Positions 48,145-58,244 of a stretch of 64,000 nucleotides of DNA are shown here, piece by piece. The notes under the pieces are model-generated. The model ran no database searches and was not told where the DNA came from. It saw nothing but the letters and a program-made list of their open reading frames with translations. The DNA comes from Leptospira ilyithenensis (GTDB lineage Bacteria; Spirochaetota; Leptospiria; Leptospirales; Leptospiraceae). The position numbers and the translations under genes were made by a program. Within the stretch, counting starts at the first letter, position 1. Each line of letters opens with the position of its first letter. The stretch is from contig NZ_RQHV01000043.1 in assembly GCF_004771005.1 (NCBI RefSeq), positions 248,001-312,000 on the forward strand, in the 5' to 3' direction.

Positions 48145-49404
48145 TTAAAAGATTTCTCTTTCTTCTATCAGTCTTCCGTAACGGGCGATACTTTCTTTCA
48201 AATTTTCCGTATCCAGTTCCGAAATCTCTTCAATCCCGAATCCTGCGAAATAAGTGTCTTCATTATGATCATCTTCTTTCACCCATAACAATTTGCATTT
48301 GCCATGAACAAACCCTGCGATATCAAAATGCATAAAGAATTCGAGATTGTCCTTATCACTCAGATCACCCGGATGTTTTCCGGAAGCCTTCACCATAAAA
48401 CCGTTCTGAGACATGTTTTCGATTGTACAAACGAACTTCTTTCCGTTATCACGAATGGAAATATTGTTTTTGAATTTGTCTATCAAACGAAATCTAGGAT
48501 CGATTTCATATACTTCTTCCTGTCCCGATTTCAATCTTTTATAAACCTTCAAAGGAAGAATCGTTGCGGCCATACTGATTTTACTGATCTCAACGTTTTC
48601 CTGATAAACAGTGATCTCAAGTGAGGAATAGTTCCACTGTTTCTCTTTGTTGTATTTCACTTCCTTTAAGATGGTTCTCATCTTGATGGGCATGTTTAAT
48701 TTTGCGTATTGGAAAAATTCAGCGTTTAAGTATTGGAGTAAAAAAGTAACTCCTTCGAAAGGCACGCGACCGTAAATATGATGGCAAGCTATTCCGAACT
48801 GCCTTGCAGCTTCGGTGATTTGCATTCCCGAAATATGTTTCAGATTGGGCGGAGAGAAAAACTTATGAGTAGGAGGAATGTAAAGGTTGGCAAAAAAAGT
48901 ATCTTTTTTGGGAACCTCGGGTATCCTCTCTAAAATCTCCGAGATCATAGCCTTTTCCACATTTCTGATATGAAATGCTTTTTGTTTGAACATCTGTAGG
49001 ATTTTTATTTCATCCGCTTCGGTGACTGTACTTTTTAAGATGTATTTTCCTTCTTCTTCGTTCAAAACATAGAGATTGAATAAAAACTTTTTCTGTTCCT
49101 CATCAATGTTCGCTTCTCCGAGAATCGTTTCCGCAGTTTCGATGCTGATTTTCAAAGGAATGCTCTTTAAACTGTAAACAAGGCCATTTATCCCGTTCCG
49201 TTTTTCATAGTAATTCGATAGAAAAATCCTTTCTTGGATGGTAGTTGCGGGAATTACCCTGGATTCGAATATATCTACGGGAATTTCTCTTTGCAGAGCT
49301 CTACGGATATTGGATACGAGTGAATCTTCCTGGAAAAATGTTCTGGTGTAAATTTTACTTAAAGGAATTGTATTCGGAATTTCAATTTTGTTCGGACTAA
49401 TCAT
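48145..49404 (-). CDS. AfsA-like hotdog domain fused to a PilZ-like domain
   Basis: A 419-aa protein. Residues about 172-250, THKFFSPPNLKHISGMQITEAARQFGIACHHI, match the AfsA (A-factor synthesis) hotdog repeat with His, Gly-Met and Glu-Ala-Ala-Arg-Gln in place. The C-terminal third has DPRFR at 302-306 and ENMSQNGFMV at 329-338, the RxxxR-like and [DN]xSxxG motifs of PilZ domains that bind cyclic di-GMP. The first 150 residues are unassigned. Inference: a cyclic di-GMP-gated enzyme or sensor in lipid-like metabolism. The promoter region holds TTGACA at 49472-49477. Confidence 0.7.
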   Translation of the reverse strand: MISPNKIEIPNTIPLSKIYTRTFFQEDSLVSNIRRALQREIPVDIFESRVIPATTIQERIFLSNYYEKRNGINGLVYSLKSIPLKISIETAETILGEANIDEEQKKFLFNLYVLNEEEGKYILKSTVTEADEIKILQMFKQKAFHIRNVEKAMISEILERIPEVPKKDTFFANLYIPPTHKFFSPPNLKHISGMQITEAARQFGIACHHIYGRVPFEGVTFLLQYLNAEFFQYAKLNMPIKMRTILKEVKYNKEKQWNYSSLEITVYQENVEISKISMAATILPLKVYKRLKSGQEEVYEIDPRFRLIDKFKNNISIRDNGKKFVCTIENMSQNGFMVKASGKHPGDLSDKDNLEFFMHFDIAGFVHGKCKLLWVKEDDHNEDTYFAGFGIEEISELDTENLKESIARYGRLIEEREIF

Positions 49405-49597
49405 TTTAATATAGGAGACGAAATATATTCTAAAAACTTAATATATTAATGGTTTTAAACGGCCTTCCCTTGTCAATAAATTTCATATTTTGCAATGAAA
49501 ACGGATGTTGATTTTATTTATTTTTTCGTAATCAAACTTTCATATAAGCTTTAAAATAAACATTTCCTATTATTGATTTCGTAAATTATTTGTCTCT

Positions 49598-50791
49598 ATG
49601 ACCAAATCCGTTGCTCATTTTTTAGAATTGGAATCATCTTTCGGTGCTCCCAATTACCTTCCTCTGGATATAATCCTTGAAAGAGGCGAAGGAACATGGG
49701 TTTGGGACATACTGGGAAACAAATATCTGGATTGCCTTGCCTCCTACTCCGCCTTGAACCAAGGACATTGCCATCCCAAATTAATAAAGGCCGTAGAAGC
49801 CCAAGCTAAAACACTCAGTTTAACGTCAAGAGCTTTCCGTAATACCGAATTACCACTGTTATACGAAATATTACATCGATTTAGCGGAAAAGATATGTTT
49901 TTGCTGATGAATTCCGGAGCGGAAGCGGTCGAAACAGCGATCAAAATCGCGAGACGTTGGGGTTATCGCTCCAAAGGAGTCGAAAAAGATAAGGCGGAAA
50001 TCATCGTTTGCGAAAATAATTTTCACGGTCGCACGACTACACTGATTTCCTTTTCTTCGGAAGAAACTTATAAAAAAGATTTTGGTCCCTTTACCCCGGG
50101 ATTTAAAATCATCCCTTTCGGTGATCCTCTTGCTTTGGAAAAAGCAATCACCAAAAACACGGTTGCATTTCTAGTCGAGCCCATCCAAGCGGAAGCAGGT
50201 GTTCTTATACCGCCCGATTCGTATTTAAAATCGGTCGAATCCATATGCAAAAAGGCAAATATTCTGCTTATCGCGGACGAAATCCAAACTGGGCTAGGTA
50301 GAACCGGAGAAAGGTTTTGTTTTGAAAGGGAATCCGTAAAACCAGATTTGATCACTATAGGAAAGGCCCTTAGCGGAGGTTATTACCCCATATCCGCTGT
50401 CCTCGGTGACAAACACATCCTGGAACTGATGGAACCGGGCAGCCATGGCAGCACATTCGGAGGAAATCCTTTCGGGTGCGCTATCGCAAAACAAGCATTA
50501 AATATATTATCGGAAGAAGATTTGATCTCCAAATCCAAAGAATTGGGAATTTACGCTTTGGAAAAGTTCAGAAAGATAGACTCTCCTCTGATCAAAGACG
50601 TTCGGGGAATGGGGTTACTGATCGGAATCGAACTGAATGTTTCCGCCCGTTCCATTTGCCTCAAGCTCGCCCGGGAAGGAATCCTGTGCAAAGACACACA
50701 CGATACTGTAATTCGGTTTACTCCTCCTCTTGTCATCACCAAACAAGAGATTGACTTTGCAGTGGAAGGGTTCAGGAAAGTTCTGAAATGA
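49598..50791 (+). CDS. rocD: Ornithine aminotransferase
   Basis: PLP class III aminotransferase converting ornithine to glutamate-5-semialdehyde. 397 aa, with PNYLPLDIILERGEGTWVWDILGNKYLDCLASYSALNQGHCHPKL, FLLMNSGAEAVETAIKIARRWGY, LLIADEIQTGLGRTGERFCFE, the Schiff-base Lys in LITIGKALSGGYYPISAVLG, and GSHGSTFGGNPFGCA. The GNPxGCA and SALNQGHCHPK features favour ornithine over acetylornithine substrates. No rocA or arginase adjoin it. Confidence 0.88.
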   Translation: MTKSVAHFLELESSFGAPNYLPLDIILERGEGTWVWDILGNKYLDCLASYSALNQGHCHPKLIKAVEAQAKTLSLTSRAFRNTELPLLYEILHRFSGKDMFLLMNSGAEAVETAIKIARRWGYRSKGVEKDKAEIIVCENNFHGRTTTLISFSSEETYKKDFGPFTPGFKIIPFGDPLALEKAITKNTVAFLVEPIQAEAGVLIPPDSYLKSVESICKKANILLIADEIQTGLGRTGERFCFERESVKPDLITIGKALSGGYYPISAVLGDKHILELMEPGSHGSTFGGNPFGCAIAKQALNILSEEDLISKSKELGIYALEKFRKIDSPLIKDVRGMGLLIGIELNVSARSICLKLAREGILCKDTHDTVIRFTPPLVITKQEIDFAVEGFRKVLK

Positions 50792-50795
50792 GATT

Positions 50796-51515
50796 TCAAA
50801 TCTCTATTTGATAAAATTTAGTCCTTCGATCCAAACAATCAATATGTGTGACGGAAGACTTTCCGTCCAAAGATCTCAAAGTTTCTATATCCGGCAGACG
50901 GGAATGACCTACGATCTGATGGAATCCCGCCAAAAAAGCACCGCTTTCCGAATCGAGATTTTCCATATAGTCGGACCAAAAAATACCGCCGAATCTTTCC
51001 CTACCTCCGCGAATGGGTCCGATTGATGCCAACTCGTTGATAAATCCCTTTTCCCACATAACAGATAATACATCAGCACCGAAATTCGGAATGTTATTTT
51101 CTTTTTGAATCTCTTCTATTATCTTTTGATTGGATTCATACCAACCACGGTTCACTCCCGCATGGGTCCAAAGAAAATTCCCATATTGGTAGGCAATTTG
51201 AAACAAAGAAACCGAATCCTGCAATAGGGACTGCACGGGCTTAGCGTAACTATTTCTATATCCTCCCATAAAAAAGTTGGGAACCTTCGGATATAAATAC
51301 ATCAGATCGTGATTTCCCAAAAGCAAAATCACCTTATCTGGGTTTGCCGATTTAAATCGAATGATCTCTTTCAGATTTTGAATGATTTCTTCATCCGAAA
51401 GATCGTATGAGTCCACATAATCTCCCAAAAATACGATTTTTTCAAAATCAGCCGGATTTATGTTTTTCCAAACTGATCTGCCGTGGATATCGCCTATGGA
51501 AATGATGTTTGTCAT
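50796..51515 (-). CDS. Calcineurin-type metallophosphoesterase
   Basis: A 239-aa protein with the metal-binding motifs in order: ISIGDIHGR (DxH), VFLGDYVDSYD (GDxxD), LLLGNHDLMYLY (GNHD), and C-terminal WTHAGVNRG and GHSRLP. This is the PPP/diadenosine-tetraphosphatase-like branch. Substrate unknown: protein phosphate, nucleotide or other. Convergent with rocD over 4 bases between stops. Confidence 0.88.
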   Translation of the reverse strand: MTNIISIGDIHGRSVWKNINPADFEKIVFLGDYVDSYDLSDEEIIQNLKEIIRFKSANPDKVILLLGNHDLMYLYPKVPNFFMGGYRNSYAKPVQSLLQDSVSLFQIAYQYGNFLWTHAGVNRGWYESNQKIIEEIQKENNIPNFGADVLSVMWEKGFINELASIGPIRGGRERFGGIFWSDYMENLDSESGAFLAGFHQIVGHSRLPDIETLRSLDGKSSVTHIDCLDRRTKFYQIEI

Positions 51516-51591
51516 GGTATTCGGTTCTAAGGCAACATGCGTAAATCGGTAACACTGTATTCCCGGGAAATCATATGTATAAAGTTAATAA

Positions 51592-52140
51592 TTAATTTTT
51601 TTCCGATAGCAACATTTTTTCTAAAAGCACCGCAGGATTTGTATCCACGATTAATTTTTCTTTTTGCCTAAAACTTAAAAAACCTTTCAAAACCATTTCA
51701 TCAATAAAGCGAAGCAAAGTATCATAGTACCCGTTAGTATTCAAAAAAGCACACGGCTTGTCGTGGTATTCCAATTGGCTCCAGGTAAACGCCTCGACGA
51801 TTTCTTCCAAGGTTCCTATGCCGCCCGCCATTGCGATAAAACCGTCCGACAATTCCGCCATTTTCGCTTTTCTTTCATGCATGGTTTCTACTACGATTAA
51901 TTCCGTTAGGTGGCTGTGGGCAATTTCCTTTTTTACAAGTTTATGAGGGATGACACCGATCGCTTCTCCGCCCAATCTTAAAACCTCGTCTGCAATTCTG
52001 CCCATAAGACCGCCGCTCCCCCCTCCGTAAACAAGCCCTATGCCTTTTTCAACCATAATCCTTGCTAAACGATCAGAAGCATCTCCGAATCCGGAGTCGG
52101 TTCCAAAATTCGATCCGCAAAATACCGCGATTCTTTTCAT
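51592..52140 (-). CDS. LOG family protein (TIGR00730), cytokinin phosphoribohydrolase-like
   Basis: 182 aa. GLVYGGGSGGLMGRIADEV near residue 38 and MAGGIGTLEEIVEAFTWSQL (PGGxGTxxE-type, with Ala in place of the first Pro) define the family. LOG enzymes release the base from nucleoside 5'-monophosphates; in bacteria they act on AMP or related nucleotides. Lies 13 bases after the chemotaxis receptor gene on the same strand. Confidence 0.9.
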   Translation of the reverse strand: MKRIAVFCGSNFGTDSGFGDASDRLARIMVEKGIGLVYGGGSGGLMGRIADEVLRLGGEAIGVIPHKLVKKEIAHSHLTELIVVETMHERKAKMAELSDGFIAMAGGIGTLEEIVEAFTWSQLEYHDKPCAFLNTNGYYDTLLRFIDEMVLKGFLSFRQKEKLIVDTNPAVLLEKMLLSEKN

Positions 52141-52153
52141 ATACGATTCCCTT

Positions 52154-54241
52154 TCAAATTTTAAAATCAGATGTCATGGATTTGAGTTCGCTTGCCTGTT
52201 TATATATGATATCCGATACGATTGCAAGCTCGCTGGAATTAGAGGCAATGGATTGAGATTCGGAGGAAATCAATTCGATGCTGCTTGCGATTTGGTTTAT
52301 GGATATCTTCTGTTCATTCGTTGCAGTTTCAATTTGCAAAGATTCATCCGAAACATTTTCTATAATCCTTGCAATGGAATCCACTTCAACTACCTGTAGC
52401 CGAATCAAATTAACCATATCATCTAACTCTTTTTGTATTTGATTAATATCGTCGATTGTCTCCAACAATGCATCGGCAGCATCATTTACATCACTTGACC
52501 CCTGATCGACCGCACAGTTGGCTGAAGAGATCAGATTGGAAATATCATTTACGCTTGATATGGATTTGTTTGCAAGTTTTCCTATTTCATCCGCAACAAC
52601 GGAAAATCCATGGCCGTGCTCTCCCACTCTCGCCGCCTCAATCGAAGCATTTAAAGACAATAGGTTGGTTTGATCAGCGATATCTTTGATCAGATGTGTA
52701 ATCGAATTGATTTTGGACGCAGTTTCCCGCATTCTCGATAATGACTTGGTAGCTAAGTTGATTTTCTCTTTTCCTTCGAGAGCTTGAGTAGCGCTCAGTT
52801 TTGCTATTTCACCTAACTCAGATAAACGGGAACTCGTATGTTCGATATCTGTCTGCAGTTGAGAGGAACATAAATTGGCGTGTTGTGAATTTGCAGCTTC
52901 CGCAGCTACCAAAGAAGTTACATGAGTCAAACTTGCAGCTATTTCTTCAATAGCAGCACTCGACTCTTCCGTACTTGCCGCTTGTGACTGCGATGCTTCT
53001 GACAAATAATGAACGGAACCTTCCATTTCCTTCGATATTTTATCCAAAGAAACGGAAGTAGACCTCATTTTTTTGAAAATATCACCGATATATCCGATGA
53101 AGTTTTCTATGTTTTTTGCAAGACGTCCGATCTCATTATCGGAATGAATTCCGATCGTTACGGTTAGATCCTTGTTATGAACAATCTGCCGCATGCTGGA
53201 TCCTATTGCATTCAACTGCTTTGTGATTGAGGAAATCAACAGGTAAGACATGACACTGCTGATAAAAAGCAACAAAATCAGCAGCATTATATATAAGTTT
53301 CTTCTATTTTCCAATTCCTCTATTCTTTCACCCAGTCTTGTTTTCCCTACTTCCTGCAGAAAATCGAAAATAAAAAAAATCTGACCTAAAGAATTCGAAG
53401 AGAGTTTAAAAAAATCCTCATACGTAAAATTCGGTTTATCCGATAGGATAAATTCGCGGTTGACTACCCGCAAATAATTTTCTATTTGAGCAAAATTCTC
53501 CTTAAGAGCTGAAATTTTATTCTGCAACTTCGGATCTTCAAAAGAAATTTTTGCAAGTAAGCTATTACTTTCGGAAATACTGGTTTTAGCCAGCCAATAG
53601 TTTTCGACAAAAAAAGCATGATCATCTTTCGTCATCTTTTGATTAAAGGTAATATTTACTCCCCTCGCTCTCATTCTATTAATAATATTGATTAAAGGAG
53701 GAAGATGAAGGACAGAGATGTTATAAATGGAGTGCATATTCATTTCATAATCCAAAGTCAGCTTTGCATTATCTTCCACAAATGTCAGGAACAAGTAATT
53801 GGTTTCGAACAATTTTTGGGAAAGCTCGTGGTTGGCTGTGGCTGAGGTCAATACGTTTGTATTTTTCAAAATCAGCCAATCTTTCTCCAATCTGAAACAA
53901 AAATCATTCGGCTCAAAACTTGTTTCATATTGAGCATTCACCGATTTTATTTTTTTCACTGTTTCATCGATCAAACCGCTCACTTTATTAAATGATTCAA
54001 TCTTTGTTTTATCACCGAGTATAATCAGATGACCCAATCCTCTTCTTTCTATAATTAAGTCCAACAATCGACGAATAGGAACCTGGAATTCCAAACCTTT
54101 CCTTTCCAGACGACTTATATCGCTAAATCGTTTCATTTCGTGAAGAAACAAAAAAAACAATATGATCAGAGCTATCGCAAGCGGAAAAACAATTAAAAGC
54201 AGCTTTTGCCAAATTTTCAAATTATCGATAAGATGTTTCAT
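52154..54241 (-). CDS. Methyl-accepting chemotaxis protein
   Basis: 695 aa. First membrane helix [23 protein letters not shown], a periplasmic sensor of about 270 helical residues, second helix [21 protein letters not shown] near 320-340, HAMP domain, then the signalling domain with the hairpin tip [55 protein letters not shown]. The sensor region has Arg-Gly ([12 protein letters not shown]) near its N-terminus, reminiscent of NIT-type nitrate/nitrite sensors, but identity is uncertain. Signals to CheA/CheW; none are in the window. Confidence 0.92.
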   Translation of the reverse strand: MKHLIDNLKIWQKLLLIVFPLAIALIILFFLFLHEMKRFSDISRLERKGLEFQVPIRRLLDLIIERRGLGHLIILGDKTKIESFNKVSGLIDETVKKIKSVNAQYETSFEPNDFCFRLEKDWLILKNTNVLTSATANHELSQKLFETNYLFLTFVEDNAKLTLDYEMNMHSIYNISVLHLPPLINIINRMRARGVNITFNQKMTKDDHAFFVENYWLAKTSISESNSLLAKISFEDPKLQNKISALKENFAQIENYLRVVNREFILSDKPNFTYEDFFKLSSNSLGQIFFIFDFLQEVGKTRLGERIEELENRRNLYIMLLILLLFISSVMSYLLISSITKQLNAIGSSMRQIVHNKDLTVTIGIHSDNEIGRLAKNIENFIGYIGDIFKKMRSTSVSLDKISKEMEGSVHYLSEASQSQAASTEESSAAIEEIAASLTHVTSLVAAEAANSQHANLCSSQLQTDIEHTSSRLSELGEIAKLSATQALEGKEKINLATKSLSRMRETASKINSITHLIKDIADQTNLLSLNASIEAARVGEHGHGFSVVADEIGKLANKSISSVNDISNLISSANCAVDQGSSDVNDAADALLETIDDINQIQKELDDMVNLIRLQVVEVDSIARIIENVSDESLQIETATNEQKISINQIASSIELISSESQSIASNSSELAIVSDIIYKQASELKSMTSDFKI

Positions 54242-54640
54242 AATATAATATCTCCTTTTACTACATGATCTGTCATTTAATCGTATTTAATGACGTTGAT
54301 AACTTTAATTTTCGAATACTGCGTGTTTTTTCTCCAAACCATACCATTAGAATAGAAACAGTTTTGTCAAATGTGTAAAATCACTCGTCCCAATCTTTAT
54401 TTTATGTTACCCACATAACAAATAATCATATATAGATATATGATTATTATATAACATGCAAATGTTAAGACATTATATTTGTTAAGCTGTATCTGAAGTT
54501 AATGCCAAAAGACATTCTGCCAACACCTGCCCATTGCGAATAAATGTTTACTCATCCATATGATGATTTTGGTTCTTTGTTAACATTATTTCGAGGAAAT
54601 TTACAATCAATGGCAGATAAGGATAGCGGTATGTTTCTAG
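54242..54640. other. Intergenic region between the binding lipoprotein and the chemotaxis receptor
   Basis: About 400 AT-rich bases. It holds a perfect long inverted repeat (54421-54448) and a weak promoter for the receptor: TTGACA (54365-54370) and TAATGG (54344-54349) with a short 15-base spacer, minus strand. No open frame. Confidence 0.45.
54421..54448. repeat. Perfect A/T inverted repeat, 12-bp arms
   Basis: AATAATCATATA and TATATGATTATT separated by TAGA. It lies about 190 bases after the binding-lipoprotein stop and 180 before the receptor start. No T-run follows, so it may be an operator or an mRNA-end hairpin rather than a classical terminator. Confidence 0.6.
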
Positions 54641-55804
54641 CTACCTGCTTCCTATAATGGAGATAAAATCTTCCGCCCATTTTTTATAAGGAACACATTT
54701 CCTTCCGCCGGAACAATTTGTTACGGGAGTACGCCAAAAAGAAATCTTTTCAAAATTATTGAAACCATTGACAGAACAGCCACTTTCACCTAACAAAGGA
54801 TTTCCTTTACAAGCGGTGGGAACGGAAGGAACAGACCCGAACCAGGAAGCCAAGTCCCCTTGCAATTTCAAGCTGATGGAATGTTCCAACCATTTATAAG
54901 CACAGTTTACATGTTTCGAATCTATATGAAGCATCGTTGTGTCCGCCCAACCGGTTGCACCTTCTACTGGTACCACGGAACCTACCGGTTGTTTTTCACC
55001 GACGAGCATATTGACTTGAAAAGGCCAAGTGGAAGAAGCAATAAGATTTCCCTTTTTGAAATCGTCCACTTGCACCATGGCATCATGCCAATATTTAGGA
55101 ACAAGTTGCCTTTGTTTTTTCAATAATTCAATGACTGCATCGTATTGTTTTTCATCCAGTTCATAAGGATCGCTGATTCCTAGTTCGGGTTTTGTATGTT
55201 TAAGAAAAAGTGCCGCATCCGCAATATAAATCGGACCGTCAAATGCCTGTATTCTGTTCTTGTTGGATTTGCCATCGGGGAGTTTTTGTTCCTCAAATAC
55301 CACAGTCCAACTGGAAGGAGCCTTTTTGAAAATTTTCGTATTGTACATAAGAACATTGGGTCCCCACTGATAGGGAATTCCGTAATGTTTTCCTTCCACT
55401 GTATGCCAGGCCGCATTTTGCAAACGGGAGTCTACTGATTTCCAACTGGGAACCAAATCGATATTGATCTCCTGAACTTTTCCACTTGCCACCAAACGAA
55501 GAGAAGCGTCTCCCGAAGCCGTAACCAAGTCGTAACCGCCTTCAATCATTAACGCGATCATTTCATCCGAAGTCGCGGCGGTTTTAACATTCAACTTACA
55601 TCCGGTTTCTTTTTCAAAACCGGTAACCCAATCGTAAGATTTGTCGGTTTCTCCCCTTTCGATATAACCGGGCCAGGCAATGATGGAAACCTCTCCTTCC
55701 AAAGGTCCGATTTCAATCAATCTGGATTCTTTTTTCCCACAAGCAGCCGTTAGGCTAAAAGCTAAAACCGCGATGGAAGATATGATAATATAATTTCCTT
55801 TCAT
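54641..55804 (-). CDS. Spermidine/putrescine-type ABC substrate-binding lipoprotein
   Basis: 387 aa. Lipoprotein signal MKGNYIIISSIAVLAFSLTAAC (Cys about 22). Then IIAWPGYIE, YDWVTGFEKETGCKLNVKTAATSDEMIALMIEGGYDLVTASGDASLRLVASGKVQEINIDLVPSWKSVD and HYGIPYQWGPNVLMYNT, the PotD/YdcS pattern. Four C-terminal Cys (ACKG, SGCS, TNCSGGRKC) may form disulfides. No ATPase or permease gene adjoins it. It is divergent from gabD (127 bases between), suggesting polyamine or GABA use. AGGAG precedes the ATG. Confidence 0.82.
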   Translation of the reverse strand: MKGNYIIISSIAVLAFSLTAACGKKESRLIEIGPLEGEVSIIAWPGYIERGETDKSYDWVTGFEKETGCKLNVKTAATSDEMIALMIEGGYDLVTASGDASLRLVASGKVQEINIDLVPSWKSVDSRLQNAAWHTVEGKHYGIPYQWGPNVLMYNTKIFKKAPSSWTVVFEEQKLPDGKSNKNRIQAFDGPIYIADAALFLKHTKPELGISDPYELDEKQYDAVIELLKKQRQLVPKYWHDAMVQVDDFKKGNLIASSTWPFQVNMLVGEKQPVGSVVPVEGATGWADTTMLHIDSKHVNCAYKWLEHSISLKLQGDLASWFGSVPSVPTACKGNPLLGESGCSVNGFNNFEKISFWRTPVTNCSGGRKCVPYKKWAEDFISIIGSR

Positions 55805-55930
55805 GCCCTTTCTCTCCTAATGGTTCATTCTATTTTTATATGGAAACTAATCTAAGGCAAAGTATCCTTATTCCAAGCCTTTTAAAAAAAAGCTGTGAAT
55901 TTTCCATGAAAAGGATAACAATCAACCTTT

Positions 55931-57388
55931 ATGAAATCCATCCGAGATAAATCTCTTTTTCAAGACAGAAATTACATTGGAGGCGACTGGGTACATTCGG
56001 ACTCGAAAGAAACCCTAACCGTAAACAATCCTGCCTCCCTTGAAATCTTAGGCACAATTCCCAAATCGGGAAAGAGGGAAACCGATCGTGCCATCCAAGC
56101 GGCAAAAAATACATTCCCTTCCTGGAGAAAAAAAACCGCAAAAGAAAGATCCGATATTTTACATAGATGGTTCCTGCTCATTCTGGAAAACAAAGAGGAT
56201 CTGGCGAGGATCATGACTCTGGAACAAGGGAAACCGATTGCTGAAGCCAGAGCAGAGATTGTTTACTCTGCTTCTTATCTCGAATGGTTTTCGGAAGAAG
56301 CAAAACGTTCCTACGGAGATATCATTCCCTCTCACAGAACCGATACCCGGATCTTTGTTTTAAAAGAACCGATCGGTGTCGTAGGCACAATCACTCCTTG
56401 GAATTTTCCTACTGCGATGCTTGCGCGAAAAATCGCTCCTGCACTTGCCGCAGGCAACACGGTAGTATCCAAACCTTCGGAATTAACACCTTACTCTGCT
56501 TTGGCGCTCGCAATCCTCGGTGAAAGAGCGGGGATTCCTAAAGGAGTTTGGAATTTGGTAACGGGAGACCCGGTTGCCATCGGAGAGTCCCTATTGCATA
56601 GCAAAGATGTCCGTAAACTCAGTTTCACAGGCTCCACAAAGACAGGAATGTATCTGATGGAAAAATCGGCATCTACCTTGAAAAAGCTCTCACTTGAGTT
56701 AGGTGGTAATGCTCCATTCATAGTATTTTCAGATGCCGATATGGACGAAGCCATAAAAGGCGCCATAGCATCCAAATACCGAAATACGGGACAAACCTGC
56801 GTATGCGTGAACCGTTTCCTGGTTCAAGATTCGATTGCGGAAGAATTTGCCGCCAGACTTTCCCAAGAAGCTTCTAAATTAAAAGTCGGATCCGGTTTGG
56901 AGCCTGGTGCGGAACAAGGTCCGTTGATCAATGATGCCGCATTGAAAAAAGTGGAATCTCATGTGCAAGACGCTGTTTCCAAAGGCGCAAAAGTCCTTAC
57001 GGGAGGCAAAAAACACGCGCTTGGCGGAAATTTCTACGAACCGACTGTTTTATTTCCTATCAGCAAAGATGCGTTAGCTTTTAAAGAGGAGACATTCGGC
57101 CCGGTATCTTCCATTATGACATTTTCTTCCGAAGAAGACGCAATCGCAAAAGCGAATGATACCGAATTCGGACTCGCTTCCTATGTTTATACGAAAGACA
57201 TTGCCCGTATCTTCCGCGTTACGGAAAATCTGGAATACGGAATGGTGGGAGTCAACGAAGGAGTCATCTCCTCGGAACAAGTTCCTTTCGGAGGAGTGAA
57301 ATTTTCAGGAATGGGAAGGGAAGGTTCCAAGTACGGGATGGATGATTATACGATAACAAAATACGTCTGTTTGGGTGGAATTAGATAA
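55931..57388 (+). CDS. gabD: NAD(P)-dependent succinate-semialdehyde dehydrogenase
   Basis: 485-aa aldehyde dehydrogenase. [29 protein letters not shown] start, [36 protein letters not shown] cofactor region, FTGSTKTG, the general base Glu in [11 protein letters not shown], the catalytic Cys in NTGQTCVC, and [14 protein letters not shown]. These residues, with [17 protein letters not shown] at the end, are typical of the GabD group. Completes GABA breakdown to succinate. Divergent from the polyamine-type binding protein. Confidence 0.9.
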   Translation: MKSIRDKSLFQDRNYIGGDWVHSDSKETLTVNNPASLEILGTIPKSGKRETDRAIQAAKNTFPSWRKKTAKERSDILHRWFLLILENKEDLARIMTLEQGKPIAEARAEIVYSASYLEWFSEEAKRSYGDIIPSHRTDTRIFVLKEPIGVVGTITPWNFPTAMLARKIAPALAAGNTVVSKPSELTPYSALALAILGERAGIPKGVWNLVTGDPVAIGESLLHSKDVRKLSFTGSTKTGMYLMEKSASTLKKLSLELGGNAPFIVFSDADMDEAIKGAIASKYRNTGQTCVCVNRFLVQDSIAEEFAARLSQEASKLKVGSGLEPGAEQGPLINDAALKKVESHVQDAVSKGAKVLTGGKKHALGGNFYEPTVLFPISKDALAFKEETFGPVSSIMTFSSEEDAIAKANDTEFGLASYVYTKDIARIFRVTENLEYGMVGVNEGVISSEQVPFGGVKFSGMGREGSKYGMDDYTITKYVCLGGIR

Positions 57389-57472
57389 GATCGTAAATAT
57401 TATGTGACCTCGTACTGGTGTTCTTTGCGCGGATGAATTTCAATTTTAAAACCAGCGAGACCCAAAGCAGTT

Positions 57473-57997
57473 CTAGAATTTATTCAGTTCGTTCAGAACT
57501 TCTTCCAATCCACCTAATACAAGTTTACCGCCTGACTGTAAAATGGAAAACTCCAACATCAGATTGATTGCATTTCCGAAGTCTTCATTGAGTAGATAAC
57601 CATTTTCATCCATCCTATAACCGGAATCATGTTTTGTCGTAGAAATGAGCTCCGCCGTAATTTGATGCAAGGGAACCAAACTGTTTCTATATCCCCAGAT
57701 CTTTTTTCCTAACGAAAATCCATAACCGATTTCAAATGCGGTTCCGTCATCCGTGCAAGCGCCTCGGAAAAAATTGCAATTGGCAATGATGATATCCGAC
57801 TTGCGGATCAATTCGCAATTCACTTCAAAGATTTTTTCTGCCATAGAACGATCTCTTTCGATTCCGGAAGGAAGCTCTCCGTCCAATGGAGTGAATGTTA
57901 TGTAACCTTTCGATTCGCACAACCGTTTGTGGCTTTGCAAAACTTCGAAACCATTCGGCAAAAATACTTCGGGTCCTGCGAGATAGATGGAAGGCAT
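57473..57997 (-). CDS. Nucleoside 2-deoxyribosyltransferase-like protein
   Basis: 174 aa. YLAGPEVFLPNG start, TPLDGELP, IFEVNCELIRKSDIIIANCNFFRGACTDDGTAFEIGYGFSLGKKIWGYRN is the core of the family, with the catalytic Glu in GTAFEIGY and Asp in DIIIANCN. Enzymes of this group swap bases on deoxynucleosides or hydrolyse deoxynucleotides; which applies here is open. Stand-alone, between gabD and katG. Confidence 0.85.
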   Translation of the reverse strand: MPSIYLAGPEVFLPNGFEVLQSHKRLCESKGYITFTPLDGELPSGIERDRSMAEKIFEVNCELIRKSDIIIANCNFFRGACTDDGTAFEIGYGFSLGKKIWGYRNSLVPLHQITAELISTTKHDSGYRMDENGYLLNEDFGNAINLMLEFSILQSGGKLVLGGLEEVLNELNKF

Positions 57998-58161
57998 ATT
58001 GAATCAGGAGAAAGGGAATGAATGAAAGGAAAAGAAAATTTTAGAGTAACAAGACTAAACACTCCCTCTGCATTTCCGTGCTGGTGGAATAAGGAATCCG
58101 ATTCAATTTTTTTCCTTTCCCGTTGATAAAATTCACTTTTTCTCTTTCCAAAAATTTAAAT

Positions 58162-58176
58162 TTAGACTAATTCTAA
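58162..58176. promoter_or_regulatory. PerR-type box 1 upstream of katG
   Basis: TTAGACTAATTCTAA matches the 7-1-7 Per/Fur box TTATAATNATTATAA in 12 of 14 fixed positions. It lies about 69 bases before the katG start. Confidence 0.55.
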
Positions 58177-58197
58177 AAAATAGCTTGATTTCTATTG

Positions 58198-58212
58198 CTA
58201 GAATGATTCTAA
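58198..58212. promoter_or_regulatory. PerR-type box 2 upstream of katG
   Basis: CTAGAATGATTCTAA has a perfect inner dyad (TAGAAT-G-ATTCTA) and matches the Per box at most positions. It is 21 bases downstream of box 1 and 33 bases before the katG start, so bound repressor would cover the promoter region. Confidence 0.6.
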
Positions 58213-58244
58213 ATTTAAGTTAAATCTAGAAAATGAAGGTCAAT

